A DNA stretch of 46,060 nt from Pseudomonadota bacterium (GTDB lineage Bacteria; Myxococcota_A; UBA9042; GCA-2863065). A program made the translations under genes and the position numbers. The stretch spans positions 1 to 46,060 of the forward strand of contig CANMLD010000011.1 in assembly GCA_947498315.1 (NCBI GenBank), read 5' to 3'. Under the pieces are notes generated by a model, which saw nothing but the letters and a program-made list of their open reading frames with translations, ran no database searches and was not told the DNA's origin. This document shows, in pieces, positions 45,837 through 46,060 of this stretch; position 1 is the stretch's first letter, and each line of letters starts with the position of its first letter.

Positions 45837-46060
45837 TGCGGACCGCCTCCCATTTCTCACCGCTCGCCCGACCGTCGGGGCGACTCGCCGCCGTGCCGCC
45901 CCGCGGGCGGTAACATTGCGACTCACCCCATGCGACCTACCTCAGGACACCCTACGGGCGCACGTGGAGTCGCAGAACGTCGAAATATACGGGGAAGGAC
46001 CGCAAAACCAAGGGATTTCGGCGAATACGCCTGGGTACCGACGCCTCAACCGATCCGACG

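Overview
High-GC (by eye), densely coding bacterial window. The abundance of lipoproteins, Asp/Glu-Val low-complexity linkers, CxSDxDC cysteine repeats and eight-cysteine clusters resembles Myxococcota or a related deltaproteobacterial lineage; this taxonomic call is inference. Recognisable single genes are selB, moaC, an rsuA-type pseudouridine synthase, a class I aminotransferase, pcnB/tRNA nucleotidyltransferase, a hemW-like radical SAM gene and a lipid/diacylglycerol kinase. Many secreted or lipoprotein genes are also present. Two compact minus-strand operons stand out. (1) About 18.4-24.5 kb: VTC polyphosphate-polymerase-type protein, DUF4956 membrane protein, parallel beta-helix protein, OprO/P-type porin, lamin-tail-domain lipoprotein and an FAD reductase. 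(2) About 25.2-35.2 kb: a Pel-like exopolysaccharide operon (PelG, PelF, PelE-like, PelD with degenerate GGDEF and a candidate I-site, PelB-like TPR/beta-barrel) headed by a BcsB-like cellulose-synthase subunit, with no PelA or PelC in the window. The ~700-bp gap between them holds a decayed four-helix-bundle (23S rRNA IVP/S23-type) gene remnant, three consecutive hairpins and an inverted array of TCAGCGGTCAGC-like repeats. Short tandem repeats (22, 18, 15, 12, 18 and 14 bp) sit repeatedly at gene boundaries or termini. No rRNA, tRNA, CRISPR array or intact transposase was recognised by eye.
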